A DNA stretch of 64,000 nt from NCBI GenBank assembly GCA_033297075.1, contig MU858191.1:1-64000 (forward strand). The letters run 5' to 3'. The stretch is from Rhypophila decipiens. Lineage: Eukaryota; Ascomycota; Sordariomycetes; Sordariales; Naviculisporaceae. The notes below the pieces were generated by a model that searched no databases, was not told the DNA's origin, and saw only the letters and a list, made by a program, of their open reading frames with translations. Positions within the stretch are counted from its first letter, which is position 1; every line of letters starts with the position of its first letter. Both the position numbers and the translations under genes were made by a program. This document shows, one piece after another, positions 44,808-55,814 of the stretch.

Positions 44808-46755
44808 CTAGTCTCTCAACATCTCGGGTCGTTTCTTGGACAACCTCTGGCGTGATCCTGAGGGTCTGGCTGTCCTTTGTTCGTCGTGATAGCTGGTGCC
44901 GTCCCAGTACTTGGAAACAATTATCTGAGGATTCCGACGCTCGACGTGCTTCCAAGAAAGCTGCCGAGACATGGTCTGAGTGGGCGAGATAGCTTGATCT
45001 GATGAGAGCGTGGTGGTGTGGTGAACCTTTATAACCATGTTGTCTCCCGTCCGGTTCGTCAAGGTCGTCAGAGGGATATTCGGGCTACCAATCAAGGGTT
45101 CACGTCCCAAGCTTCCCGGCGTATCGCTGCTCTTGATCTGGTCAGTATCATCTGTATCTCTCCACCCACCAGGCTTGGTGGTCGTGTCTAGGCCCAAGAA
45201 CATCTGCCACAGCGTCTTCTCACTCTTCTCGTCCACAAGCATAAACAAACAACCGCCAATCAGAAAAAGTATCATCAAGGCGGTGATAACAGCAGCTCCT
45301 GCACGAGCAGATGTCGTGACAGGAGCAAGAAAGTCCAGAGTGGTGAATGGATCGAGTCGGGATATATCCTGGCCCCCAGCCGCGGGATCGCCCACACTGG
45401 TTCCTCCAGTCTGCGTGGTGAGAGGATCAGCAGAACTGGGGATCAAGTTGCTGAGTACCACCTGCATAACTGCCATTTGTTGTCCCACTCCTGAAAAGCC
45501 ATCATAGCTGCCCGGAGTGGTCCATTTCAAGCCACACATGCGGCCGTTGGGGCCGCCCTTGCAGGTCGAGACGGCGGCGATGCTGGTAGAACGAAGCAGG
45601 GGCAAGATGCGGCCCGATGTCCAAGGAGCCCACTTGATTGCCGCAGCCATCCAACGTGATAGGTAGGCCTTGAAGCTTTGTTGGTCCACGTCGCACAGAT
45701 CGACAGGCTCGCAGGCGACCTCGCTCATGATGTCGCTATTATTTCCTTGGAAAAAGATCATGGTGCCATTGAGAAGTCCATCTAGCCTTGTACGCCAGAC
45801 TTGACGAGTTTTACCGCTTGTATAGTTGTACATGGCACTTGCCCCGAGAAGAAAGGCTCCGGCGTTGTACGTCCACTGGTATGGCGTGATGTTGGAGCAG
45901 TTGCTTGCCAACACTCCATCGTAGACGTAGTAGGTTTCTGGGTCCAGCAAATCAGTACTCTCCATCCAATCCCACGTTTTGTCGGCCCAGTCGGCGTACG
46001 ACTGATTTCCAGTGTACAGAGCAAGACGTGCTGCCAAGTTGAAGAAGCAAGCCTGGGAGATGGTATTCTTGTAATCGTAGCCATTGTTCCACGTAAAGAT
46101 TTGCCAGCGCAGGCCTCCACCGCACTCTTGGGTTTCCCAGCGGGCAGCCTGAGTATTGAAGACGGCCTGGGCCAAGGCCAGCCACTGCGGTTTGTCACTT
46201 GGTGGATTTTGGAAGTTGTACTCGGCGGCACTCATCGCAGCGAGGGCCCAGAATCCCTGGTCGTCATTACCTTCGGTCATTGTTTGGTTGGGCGGCATGT
46301 AGTCGTTGTTGGGGCCAGTCTGAAAGAGGAGGCCCTCCTTGGTGAGGTTGACCCATTGGGTGTCTCCGGTGTATGCCCAATAGTCCACCATTGCTCCCAT
46401 AAGTGCGCCAGCCTCCCACCCTGGACCAAATACGATAAGATTCAAATGGTCATTCAGAAGAGAATCAGAGCTGCTCACAATAGTATGGTTCGGGCAGCAG
46501 GCCAGGCACCGCTCCAGGTCTGTCAACATCATAGAGGCCCATCAGGTCCTGAGCTAAAGAGCTTGCAACACTTTTGATGGAGTCTGTGAGATTTAAGTCA
46601 GCTGTTTGCCGTTGGCAGAGATATGCGAAGGAGCGTGATGAAGTGAGAAACATACCATGGGAAGCTGCATCGAATTGATATGCTGGACTCAGACGAGTAA
46701 CCATGAGGAGACACCAGGCAAAGCCAGCGCCTCTGGTAGTCCACCAGCCATGCAT
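44808..46755 (-). CDS. GH76 family alpha-1,6-mannanase, membrane-anchored
   Basis: Glycoside hydrolase family 76 enzymes (Dcw1/Dfg5 group) act on alpha-1,6-mannan and in yeast help attach GPI proteins to the wall. Exons 46755-46656, 46583-46479 and 46420-44808 give 605 aa. A signal peptide (residues 1 to about 26) precedes the conserved LPEPYYWWEAGALMGAMVDYWAYTGDTQW. The catalytic Asp pair is D121-D122 in EGNDDQGFWALAA. WQIFTWNNGYDYKNTISQACFFNLAARLALYTGN and many N-glycosylation sites follow. Instead of a GPI signal, the C-terminus has a transmembrane helix (about 441-463) and a basic/Thr-rich tail of about 140 residues. This layout occurs in some filamentous fungal GH76 proteins but differs from yeast Dcw1. 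Confidence 0.92.
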
Positions 46756-48340
46756 CACAGGATATATTCCTGCTACGACAATCTGTGATACTCAACGGTC
46801 CTCTGGGAACACGGTGTGATATACACCGACAAGGGGGATGGAAGTCCGAGGCTACATGAAGCAACCTTGTAGGATATGAAACGAATGCATGGGAAACTTG
46901 ACCTTCTGTTGTTGGGGGACGTTGAAGGAGATGTAACGGATGGACAGACATATGGGAGGTCGGGCATTTTGATGGTATCCCAAGTAGTGATGGGAGCGAC
47001 CGGAGTCATGAGCGGTGGTTGGTGCCATTAACGGTTTGGAATACCATAACGGCGGCAGGGGCGATTGACGACCGGGTTGCTCTTGCCGAGTCAGCGTTTA
47101 TTTCCCTGGAAGTGGACATCTTGGTGTGAAGAAGTTGCTGTCTGGTCTCTTATCGCTTGCTCCACTGAGCCCTCTGGCGACTCGATCAACCCATTCCTAG
47201 ACCATTTGCTATGGAGAGGGAAAGCGTGAACTCCTAGTGGAAGGAGGGCAAAGAAGAGAGCCGCTCCTTCCGCGTCGGTGGTTCTGACGGTTGCCAGCCA
47301 GTGATTGAATGTCTTTGGTCGCCACTCAAGAATCCACACCTATCATGTTAGAGTTTAGGGTAGGCATATGTTGCCGTTCAACTGTTGAAAGGCAAGATAT
47401 GCATACATGTATCCTGACCGAGATGGCCTATATACGCTTCGTCCCGTCCAAGGATCCGGGATCTGTACAAAACCTCATATATACAGATCCAGGTGAGTCC
47501 TACTACTAGACCTGGACATATATGCGAATCTCACGTAGCCACGTTGCTGAGCCGGTGAAACGCCTACCGTTGGTGGTGCAGCAATTCCATTTAGAGCTCT
47601 AGACTTTTAGAGTTCATGCGTGATCCAGACCTGAACTGTTCACCCCACTTGGCTGAAAGCCATTTACACCCTTGAGGTACATATCAACTTCTGATCAGAT
47701 GGTATTTCAATATTGAGATGTGACGAGACATACCTCACTTGCATGCACTGGTTTGTGTCCACAACGGGTTTGTCCATTGAACGGGTTTGTCCATTGAACG
47801 GGTTTGTCCATTGAACGGGTTTGTCCATTGAACGGGTTTGTCCATTGAACGGGTTTGTCCATTGCCATCCAGTCCAGTACACTTTACATAAGAATTGGGT
47901 TGAATCAAAGACGATCAGTAACTGAGAACAACACGGCGGTTTTAAGCCAAAAAAAAGAAAATAACAGGCAAGGCATCAAAGAGAGTGCACCAAGATACCG
48001 GACGCCTTTGTCACGAAACCAAGAGCAGGATCAGCACAGGGGGATGATCAGCCTTGTGGCGCCAAGACGCCGCAAATCTGGGGTACGCTAGATTTCCTTT
48101 CGGTTACCAGCACATTTCGGCTTTAGTGCATGTTAGCGCCCCGGCATGTGGATCCATCCGCCCTGGCGCTCCCGTAATCACTCCACAGCCCCCTCGATCC
48201 AACAACAACACTTCACCTTTTGTCTCCCATCAGCAAGGACGACTGGATTCACTGCCTGTCCTCCCACCAACAACGGCGAGAATCACGACGCGACCGCCCA
48301 TACCTAAATTCACTCATCGAAACCCTCGCCGTCGCCCACA
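46756..48340. other. Intergenic region GH76 / EAF
   Basis: 1.6 kb holding the divergent promoters of GH76 and EAF, with a minisatellite at 47764-47865. No gene recognised. Confidence 0.55.
47764..47865. repeat. 17-bp minisatellite, six copies
   Basis: Six head-to-tail copies of ACGGGTTTGTCCATTGA, perfect except for the last base of the last copy. There are no spacers, so it is not a CRISPR array. It lies in the EAF/GH76 intergenic region. The reverse strand reads open through the array only because 17 is not a multiple of three and stops happen to be absent. Confidence 0.95.
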
Positions 48341-49510
48341 ATGGCTGCCAAGGGCTCAGGCGCAGTCATCGATCCCACCAAAGCGGCCAAGTACCCCATC
48401 ATCCTCAGCGACGCATTGTTAGGGAAAACCTCCAAGGAAACATATACTGGAGTCCGCTACAACCACAAGCCAGCTCTCTCTTCCGAGACGGCGCCAAACA
48501 GTGCGCGATTAAAACCGTCGGCCAAAGAGGGAGTTTTCAACCTAGGGTTCGATGACCAGGGCAACAAGTACCAATACAGCGGCACCCGAACATCCGAAGA
48601 CGGCAAATATGTTCTCATTTTCGACCCGGCCCGCAAGGCATTCATCCTCCACCGGGTGGACTCGTTATTTCACATGAACCTGACCAAGACGCCGACCGAC
48701 GGCGTGGAGAGTTTACGGAAGCAATTCCCTCATCTCGAAGTCTCGAGTACCGGCGACAGTGCCGCCGCAAGCAGCAGTGCGAGGCCAACGAAAGCCAAGG
48801 CAGGAGAGAAAGCAGGAGCTGCCGGCGGCAAGGCGACAGCAGCGAAGGCGACAGCTGGAAAGGGCAAAGGAGCAAAGGCAGAAACACCAGCCTCCAAAGC
48901 AAAGGCGCAAAAGGGCAAGGCCGCCGACAAGAGCCAACCGGTGGCGTTGACGCTCCCCAGTGCGACGGCGGCCGCTGCGAAACCAACAACGCCACCGCCG
49001 GCGCCCGCTCCTGCTCCGGCAAAGAAGAGTCGTCGGGATCCAGATGACTCGGAAGAGGACGAATCGGACGACGACATTGGACTCACGATTGAATACCCCG
49101 ACGCCCCGCCAGCAAACACGTTCAATTCGGCCCTCGACTTCTCGCCGGCTTTCCCTACCCAGCGGCGCTTTTCCGAGTTTGTCCGAACAAACGAGGACGA
49201 GGATCAAGACGGCGAGGCTGACGTAGATGATGATGCAGAAGAGGAGGAGTTCGTGGACGCGTTCAAGCTGCCCAGTCCGGTGAACAGGGGTCATCCCTCG
49301 AGGCCGCCAGTGGTTGAGGAGCCGGTGCCTATTGAGCCTCCCGAGCAGTTTACATTCCATTCCGACACCGACAGCGACGCCGACGGGGAAGCAGAGGGCG
49401 ACGTGGAGATGGCTGATCCGGAAATTAATGCTGAGGCTGATTTAGAAGAGGCGTTGCTTATGGAGTTTGAGGGTAATGATAGTGATAGCTCCGTCAGCGA
49501 GGAGGAGTAG
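48341..49510 (+). CDS. EAF1: RNA polymerase II elongation factor EAF
   Basis: Partner of ELL that stimulates transcription elongation by RNA polymerase II. Intronless, 389 aa. The N-terminal EAF domain (about 12-125) reads AAKYPIILSDALLGKTSKETYTGVRYNHKP ... GVFNLGFDDQGNKYQYSGTRTSEDGKYVLIFDPARKAFILHRVDSLFHMNLTKTPT, which matches the fungal family. An Ala/Lys-rich linker follows (about 150-225), then an acidic Ser/Asp/Glu-rich C-terminus (DSEEDESDDDIGLTIEYPDAPP and a final DSDSSVSEEE), as in activating or polymerase-binding tails. The start is the first ATG of the conserved domain. Confidence 0.9.
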   Translation: MAAKGSGAVIDPTKAAKYPIILSDALLGKTSKETYTGVRYNHKPALSSETAPNSARLKPSAKEGVFNLGFDDQGNKYQYSGTRTSEDGKYVLIFDPARKAFILHRVDSLFHMNLTKTPTDGVESLRKQFPHLEVSSTGDSAAASSSARPTKAKAGEKAGAAGGKATAAKATAGKGKGAKAETPASKAKAQKGKAADKSQPVALTLPSATAAAAKPTTPPPAPAPAPAKKSRRDPDDSEEDESDDDIGLTIEYPDAPPANTFNSALDFSPAFPTQRRFSEFVRTNEDEDQDGEADVDDDAEEEEFVDAFKLPSPVNRGHPSRPPVVEEPVPIEPPEQFTFHSDTDSDADGEAEGDVEMADPEINAEADLEEALLMEFEGNDSDSSVSEEE

Positions 49511-50292
49511 GTCGCAAGACGGATGGATTTCTTTTCTTCTATTGGCTCTTTTTCCAGCCAGAATCTGTGTTCCCTTTTCCTTTTCCAATCGATATCCGGG
49601 CTGGGAGCATTCACCTTTCTTCTTTCTTTTTTGATCGGCAGTGGAGTTATCGACCGAGAGAGCCATTTTCTAAATTCCCATTCATGTTATATAGATGGCT
49701 TGTGTTCTTGTTCGTTATCTATTTCTTTCAAGTTAGCACGACGCCGGAGTTTTGGTCAAAGGTTAGGATTTACGAGGGCGAGGATTGGTCTCTCGCCCGA
49801 AAACTGATGACAAATGAGACGGGAGTTATTTATGAAATCACGGATTCTATGTTTTTTGATTTTGTGCATTTGGTGAATGACCGCTGCAAGATGCGGCTCA
49901 TGTGGTTCTCGATCTGGGCATCTCAACAACCCCGCCCTGGCAGACAGGAGATCGGGATGTACACCACGGTTCAGATCTCGGGATGCCACCCGGAGATATC
50001 CATTGCTCGCAATGCCAGAGATCAAAAGCACTTTAATTGATCGATCCGCAAACAGAACAGGCGCTAAATGTGCCTGACTGCTATCGTGACGTCGTTCATT
50101 CTCTGCACTATGATTATGTATGTCGTAGTAGTCCATGTTCTCTGCTCAACTTTGACCCAGACGATGTCTAGACCGACATTACAAGGACTCTGTTGCTTTC
50201 TATATAGGAACACAATTGCCGAACACTTCTCAGGGCTTCATCCTCAACCTCCTTCTCCTCTCCTACTAATTACAAACAAACAACAACTGAAA
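49511..50292. other. Intergenic region EAF / SDR
   Basis: 782 bp: the 3' end of EAF and the promoter of the SDR. A frame at 49567-50040 lacks an amino-acid signature and is AT-rich, so I do not call it. Confidence 0.55.
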
Positions 50293-51348
50293 ATGGCCTC
50301 CTCCCGCCCCTGGATATTCCTCTGCCCCTCCTCGCGAGGAATAGGCCACGCCCTAACCCGCCACTTGCTCCAAACCACGCACCCATCCATTCCCATATTC
50401 GCAACAGCCCGCGGCGACGACCTGTCCAGCGTGAAATCCTCCATCCTCAAAGATCTTTCTCTCCCATCAAACAAACAATCTCAACAAGATCTCGAAAAGC
50501 GGCTCCATTTAGTCTCATTAGACGTAACCTCGGAATCATCAATCCAAGCGGCTTCCGAACGCGCCTCTTTTCTGTTCCCAAAAGGAAACTACCATCTCCA
50601 TCTTGCTTTCGCCCTCCCCGGGATTCTATACCCTGAAAAGTCGTATTCAGCGATAGACTATGAAAATGCGTTGGAGACGTACAAGGTTAATGTTCTCGGG
50701 CCGATGCTGTTGATCAAGTATTTTGCGGATTTTATGCCGAAAAAGGGAACCACCTTTGCAGGAACGGCGGATGATGGGACTGAGGTTATTACTAGTATAA
50801 GGTCTGAAGAAGAAGAAGTGGGAAAAAACCCGCCGTCTACTGTCCAGGGGGTTGGCTCGGCGGGGGGGTATGGCGGCGAAGGGGAGTCTGCTTCCCATCT
50901 TCCCAACAACGAAATGGGAAATGGGAATGGGAAGGGGCATCAAGAAATCGACAAACAAAAAGGGGGAGAGAAAGAAACAACGATAATGAGGATGAGCCTG
51001 CCACCGTCCGCAATCTGGACAACAATGTCCGCCCGTGTCGGCTCAATAAGCGATAACCGCCTGGGCGGGTGGTACTCGTACCGTTCGTCAAAGGCAGCAG
51101 TCAACAGTCTGACCAAATCGCTAGATCATGAACTGCGCGCAAAGAGGGACAGCAAGGCTATGGCAGTGGCGTATCACCCGGGGACAGTCAAGACGGGCTT
51201 GAGTAGAGAGTTCTGGGGCAGCGTGGCGAATGATAGTTTGTTTACGCCGCAAGATGCTGCTTCCAAGATGGCGGGTGTGGTTTTTGGATTGAGGGCTGGG
51301 CAGAGGGGACGGTGTTGGGATTGGAAGGGGAGTGAGATTCACCCCTAA
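50293..51348 (+). CDS. Short-chain dehydrogenase/reductase with insertion
   Basis: Intronless, 351 aa from the ATG at 50293. The protein has an SDR Rossmann start, but the glycine motif is changed to LCPSSRGIGHAL in place of TGASRGIG. LVSLDVTSESSI, LAFALPGILYPEKSYSAID and KVNVLGPMLLIKYF follow, like the C-factor/CsgA-type SDRs. Catalytic residues are SARVGSISDN (serine region) and YSYRSSKAAVN (Y-x3-K). AVAYHPGTVKTGLSREFWG and FTPQDAASKM follow. Between the fourth helix and the active-site serine is a Gly/Glu/Lys-rich insert of roughly 90 residues. The altered nucleotide motif and insert make enzyme activity uncertain; the active Y and K are kept. Substrate unknown. Confidence 0.87.
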   Translation: MASSRPWIFLCPSSRGIGHALTRHLLQTTHPSIPIFATARGDDLSSVKSSILKDLSLPSNKQSQQDLEKRLHLVSLDVTSESSIQAASERASFLFPKGNYHLHLAFALPGILYPEKSYSAIDYENALETYKVNVLGPMLLIKYFADFMPKKGTTFAGTADDGTEVITSIRSEEEEVGKNPPSTVQGVGSAGGYGGEGESASHLPNNEMGNGNGKGHQEIDKQKGGEKETTIMRMSLPPSAIWTTMSARVGSISDNRLGGWYSYRSSKAAVNSLTKSLDHELRAKRDSKAMAVAYHPGTVKTGLSREFWGSVANDSLFTPQDAASKMAGVVFGLRAGQRGRCWDWKGSEIHP

Positions 51349-51722
51349 CTTAACCTATAATAGTTAACTCTCATGATTGCATGGTAGTCATTGTTGTACC
51401 ACTTGGAGAGTAGAGCCATGTCGGCTGTATCGAGTAGCATTAGATACGGATATAACAAACGCTTCAGTGACCCTGTCTGTCCAGCGATCCCATCCCATAA
51501 CTCAAGATCAACACCAACTTGTGCATCGGCAGCGGGTTTGGTGCGGCATAGAGAACAAGTCTAGGATACTAGAATAATCATACACGCTCAGCTCAGCTCA
51601 GCTCGCCCATCCGTCCGTCCATGAGAAACAATAATTATACTCCTACTCCCAGTGGCATTACAATGGTATGGCTAATACCTACTCAATCCGTAAAAAAGAA
51701 AAAGACCTTCATGTCATGAAAA
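51349..51722. other. Convergent 3' intergenic region
   Basis: 374 bp between the SDR and CHS5, with a short GCTCA tandem run near 51589-51605. No gene seen. Confidence 0.55.
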
Positions 51723-52991
51723 TCATAGCGCAACATCCTGGAACGACCCCCCTTCACCAGGCGACTTTCCCCCTCCACCACTTGCTAAACCCTTATCCTT
51801 CCCATCACTATCATCATCATCTTCTTCCACCGTAGCCTGTTTTTGACGCACCGCCAATCCCTGTTGCTCCCTTTCGTCAGACCGCACCTTTTGCTCATCC
51901 TGTCTAGATTTCTCCTCCGGCTGCTGCTCATCGTCGTCCTCGCTCTCCTCGTCTGAATCATCCTTGTCACTTGCCTCACCCTCCTCTTTCCTCTTTGCAG
52001 CGGCTTCCTCAGCACTAGGACCCCCATTAGCAGGCACCGGTGGCAGATCCTTCTGTGCTTGTGGCTGCTGCTGAACCTGCTGATACTGGCCCTGAGCCGC
52101 ACCAGCCGACCCAGCAGTCCCCGGACGATGTGAATCATCCGCCACAGGACTAGGCCGCATAGCATCGAGGTAGAACTTGGTGACGCCCAGGATGCGCCCG
52201 TTCTTCTCGCAGGCATCGACCCACTCGGGCCGCACAACCGGTATATTCAGCTCGTTTGCGCGCTCCCACTGCACACCCCGGCCTTCTGTCGTGACGAAGT
52301 GCGTCGTGTCGATACGGACCCCGTCCACCACCTTGGCACCGATACGCTCCACCGCGTGAAGAAGATTCTCGCGCACATGGGCTGGGAGGATTCCGGTGGT
52401 GATGGTGATTCCGCTGAGGTCTGTCATTTTGTGGGTCCGCACCACCACGCGCTCGCTCGCAAGAGTCCCCGCTGTTGTTCGTAGGACCAGATGGAAGGCA
52501 TATTCCGTGTCGACGGCTAGACCACTGATCTTGGTCGAGTGCATGGCCTTGGGGTTGGGGATGTTGCCTGCTTTCTGGCCGTTGCGGAAGAGGGAGAGGC
52601 TGATGAGGTCTGCCGTCGCGAGCTGGATGGGCTCCCACTCGAGGACGACGCTCGTCTGCGTCGCATTGCGGCAGGTGAGGATGGGGGCTACCGGCTCGGC
52701 TGTGCCAAAGGTCGAGTAGATTTGTTCTTGGAGGTTGCGGAATGCGCGCTCCGCTTCGGATTCCGAGTTGGTGTTGCGGGCGACGGTGATGTCGACTATG
52801 GAGCCCGACGAGATGTCGGGCGGGAGGAGGATTGAAGGGAACTCGATCTTGAGCAAGCAAAGAATGGTTCTGTTAGCTGGGATTCTTCGGTTATATGTAC
52901 CAGGTAGCTAGCTACTGACCAGTCGTTTATCGGGCGTCAGGAGGACGGTGACGCCGGCGTCGACTTTGCCGACGGTCAAGGACACGAGCAT
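51723..52991 (-). CDS. CHS5: Exomer scaffold protein Chs5
   Basis: Chs5 is the scaffold of exomer, the trans-Golgi coat adaptor that carries chitin synthase Chs3 and other cargo to the plasma membrane. Two exons, 52991-52920 and 52847-51723, with a 72-nt intron; 398 aa. The N-terminus [49 protein letters not shown] is the Chs5 dimerisation and ChAP-binding segment. An FN3 domain (PVAPILTCRNATQTSVVLEWEPI..., about 78-165) and a BRCT domain (GITITTGILPAHVRENLLHAVERIGAKVVDGVRIDTTHFVTTE...WVDACEKNGRIL, about 172-260) follow; this FN3-BRCT pair binds Arf1 in yeast. The C-terminus is acidic, Gln/Ser-rich and ends in DDDDSDGKDK-type repeats, shorter than the Lys/Ala-rich tail of yeast Chs5. Confidence 0.94.
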
Positions 52992-53732
52992 GGTTGCGAT
53001 TTGCTAGCTATGTGCGATGCAGATACTCCGATAATCGAGCTTCGAGTTCCGTTCCGTTATTTGTACTGAGCTGGCAAGGTAGGTCCCCGTCCTGGTCAAT
53101 GTCCCCAAGTTAAGTTTATTTGGTTGTGATGCACGATTGGGTCGACGATTGGTATTGACGATTGGGATGACAGCTTGTGTAACCGACCCCTGGCGGCCTG
53201 TTAGTACGATACCTGTGACGGGGTCATCACCCACCCGACGTTGCAATACCACTCAATATTACCACATTTCAAACAGTTCAAGTGTCATTAAAATACGAGT
53301 TGGAGGGAATTAACGTTTTAATTCTTTCTCTGCTCAAGATTCTGGTTATTTTCATGGCTGATGGTTTAGATTTCAAGGACCGGTTGGGTATCTTCAAGTA
53401 CTGGGCTAACACTTCTCAGGGGCAAGGTAGGCACTGAGCTCAATGGACCTGGCCCGGAAGGTATGTACAACAAATGTGGCTCGAAACCTACAAGACAGTC
53501 ATCTTGGCTCTCAGGGTTATACCTTGGAGGACAAGTTTATGTACATCGTACAAGAGTTCCATGAGTTGGGGAAGGGTGTCTGGTGACCTCCAGTTTTCCA
53601 GAAAAACCTTAGGTACATCAAGCCTCTTCAAGACGCGGCCGTGAATACATAATCTCGAGAACTACAAGCCCAAATCCAGGTGTACACTAATGACACTATA
53701 CAGTTCTCTAACTTCTTGCCCACAAGGGGCGT
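52992..53732. other. Intergenic region CHS5 / hypothetical protein
   Basis: 741 bp upstream of CHS5 and downstream of the hypothetical gene. Short broken frames only; no gene supported. Confidence 0.55.
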
Positions 53733-54368
53733 CTAGACCTTCCGATCGACATCCAGGATCCCAGGCTCAAGAGTGTCTGATTCCTCCTGTGGTTGCCCAG
53801 CACTGTCGCCCGTGACATTTATGCTCAGCTTGGGCGCGATGTTATCTTTGATGTGCTGAGCAAAGTAATCGACCAGTTTCGGAAACTCGAGCAGCAAGAT
53901 TCGCTGGGGGTCCTGTCCGGCGAGGTTGACAGTGCCGTATAATTGCTTCCCCTTGGTGTTCAGCTCTCTCGAGATTCCGACGCCTAACCAGCTGTAGCCA
54001 TTCTTGTTGAGGGCTACGCAAAAGGCCCTTCTGATCCGTGTTGCTGCCCGGTTCTTGACGACTACTTTTACGTTGCCGGTGCTCCCAAAGGCATAGACCG
54101 AGAGTATCAAGGGCTGAAGGGGCTTGGACGTATAAAAGGAGAGGAACTTGGCGGTAAGAGGATGTTCTGGCCCAGAGAGATATTTCATGTGCTGCTCATA
54201 GACCAGGTGCTGTTCAGAAATCTTTACCACGATGGGGAAGTCTCTAGTGTTTAGGCGCTTTATCTGTCTTGCGCTCCAAGGCAATCCCAGGTTGAGCCTC
54301 CTGGCGATGGGATATATCTTCTCACTGAACGGGAGGAGTTGGAAGAACCGTGCGGCGGTTGGAATCAT
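53733..54368 (-). CDS. Hypothetical protein, 211 aa
   Basis: Intact intronless frame of 211 aa; I do not recognise its family. The N-terminus MIPTAARFFQLLPFSEKIYPIARRLNLGLPWSARQIKRL is basic with hydrophobic faces and could be a mitochondrial presequence. The middle has a pattern of short hydrophobic strands and basic residues (PLILSVYAFGSTGNVKVVVKNRAATRIRRAFCVALNKNGYSWLGVGISRELNTKGKQLYGTVNL), suggesting a compact alpha/beta domain. A predicted helix (FPKLVDYFAQHIKDNIAPKL) and an acidic tail follow. The frame is long without stops and uses normal codons for this window, so it is likely a gene. It may be a lineage-restricted protein. Upstream introns are possible but not seen. Confidence 0.55.
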   Translation of the reverse strand: MIPTAARFFQLLPFSEKIYPIARRLNLGLPWSARQIKRLNTRDFPIVVKISEQHLVYEQHMKYLSGPEHPLTAKFLSFYTSKPLQPLILSVYAFGSTGNVKVVVKNRAATRIRRAFCVALNKNGYSWLGVGISRELNTKGKQLYGTVNLAGQDPQRILLLEFPKLVDYFAQHIKDNIAPKLSINVTGDSAGQPQEESDTLEPGILDVDRKV

Positions 54369-55065
54369 TGTGCCCCCCTTTTTCTTTTGCTTTTGGCCTC
54401 TCGTTCCATCCCTTTGGCTTGCAGTTGAGAAAGCTGCCTTGAGGGTCTCGATCTATCAGCGACTGGGTGAGTGAGCGATGCTTCGTACCGAGATATGGTA
54501 TCCCAACCTTGACTTTATTGAACCTTTTCCCTTGGGGCGAGCAAGTGGATTCCTCGAGAGCCAAGGAATGACCCTCAGCGGGTCAACCGTTAAAGGGTTA
54601 CAAGACAAGGTTGGCGATCAGTCCTGATCCTGATCGGTCGTTATCAATGGTCAGTTTGTGGAATCCGTATGAAGAAATTATAAAGAAGCCCTGCCAAAAC
54701 CATCAAATGTCACATGCCCACCCATTGTACTGGTGTGAAATCTCGAAACTTCGGATCGAATTTACGAGGAAGAGGTAACTCCGTGCCACCAGCGCCACCG
54801 CACGGCTAACTTGCCGCTATCAATTAGCCGCGCACCCCCAGCCAAGAAAAACAAACACACTGTGCACATTGCCCCACGAAACAGTCATCCAACCCAACCT
54901 GGCCCCTCCCTCTTTCAGGCCCCTCACTTTCACACTCTTCAAACCTCAGCCAAGAACCAAATCGTCGACTTCAACGACGCAAAAACTACACGCGCGACAA
55001 CAACAAGTCGCCCACTTTTTTTTCTATCCCAGATTTTAGAAAGAACTCGTTAGAGTCAAGTCAAT
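54369..55065. other. Divergent promoter region, hypothetical gene / eIF1A
   Basis: 697 bp. The right part is pyrimidine- and CA-rich and is the likely eIF1A promoter and leader. No gene seen. Confidence 0.55.
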
Positions 55066-55814
55066 ATGCCCAAGAACAAGGGAAAAGGAGGCAAGAACAG
55101 GCGCAGAGGAAAGAACGAGAACGAGTAAGCAACAGCCTGCCCAATAAACGCTCCAAGAAATCGAGAGCAAGCGACAACCAACATGGTCGCACACATCGGT
55201 TTTTGCGTCGCTTGATCTCAGAGAGAATAATACTGACAATTTGATTCGCTTGCAGCAATGAGAAGCGCGAGTTGACCTTCAAGGAAGATGGTCAAGAATA
55301 CGCCCAGGTTCTCAAGATGCTTGGTAACGGCAGGCTGGAGGCCATGGTACGAGCCGACCTTTTTTTCTTTTTCGCTTTACACATTGTCGCGACAATGCAA
55401 CTAACACCGAAAACAGTGCTTCGATGGTGTCAAGCGCCTCGGTCTGATCCGCGGAAAGCTCAGGAAAAAGATCTGGATCAACAACGGCGACATCATTCTC
55501 GTCTCTCTCCGCGAGTATCAAGACGAAAAGGGCGACGTTATCCTAAAGTACTCTGCCGATGAGGCCCGTTCACTGTACGTTTTTTTGTTCCCAACATATA
55601 CCCGCTCATTCCTTGAAAAAAACATATTCCTAACCCCCACTACAGCAAAGCCTACGGCGAACTCCCCGACAACGCCAAGATCAACGAGACAGATACCTTT
55701 GGCCCCAACGAAGACGGAGACTGCGGCTTCGAGTTCGACGAGGACCGCGACTCGGATAGCGACGGTGGTGCCGGCGGTGCCGGTGGCAAGGAGATCGAGA
55801 TTGATGATATCTAA
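55066..55814 (+). CDS. TIF11: Translation initiation factor eIF1A
   Basis: eIF1A binds the A site of the 40S subunit and helps scanning and start-codon selection. Four exons: 55066-55124, 55256-55346, 55417-55574 and 55646-55814; 158 aa. The basic N-terminal tail [95 protein letters not shown] is the diagnostic S1-like OB fold; the stretch is long but every part matches the family. [25 protein letters not shown] follows, with the acidic C-terminal tail ending [10 protein letters not shown], as in eukaryotic eIF1A. Three of the introns split codons and all join in frame. Confidence 0.96.

Noticed and set aside
35129..46755. Full secondary-metabolite gene cluster
   Set aside because: No polyketide synthase, NRPS, terpene synthase or pathway-specific transcription factor is present.
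47764..47865. CRISPR-like array
   Set aside because: Repeat units are directly adjacent without spacers, and the genome is eukaryotic.
47664..47882. Reverse-strand ORF with repeated peptide through the minisatellite
   Set aside because: It arises from a 17-bp repeat read in three frames; no start context or conservation, and intergenic position.
49567..50040. 157-aa frame after EAF
   Set aside because: AT-rich 3' region, no recognised motif and no good start context; likely chance.
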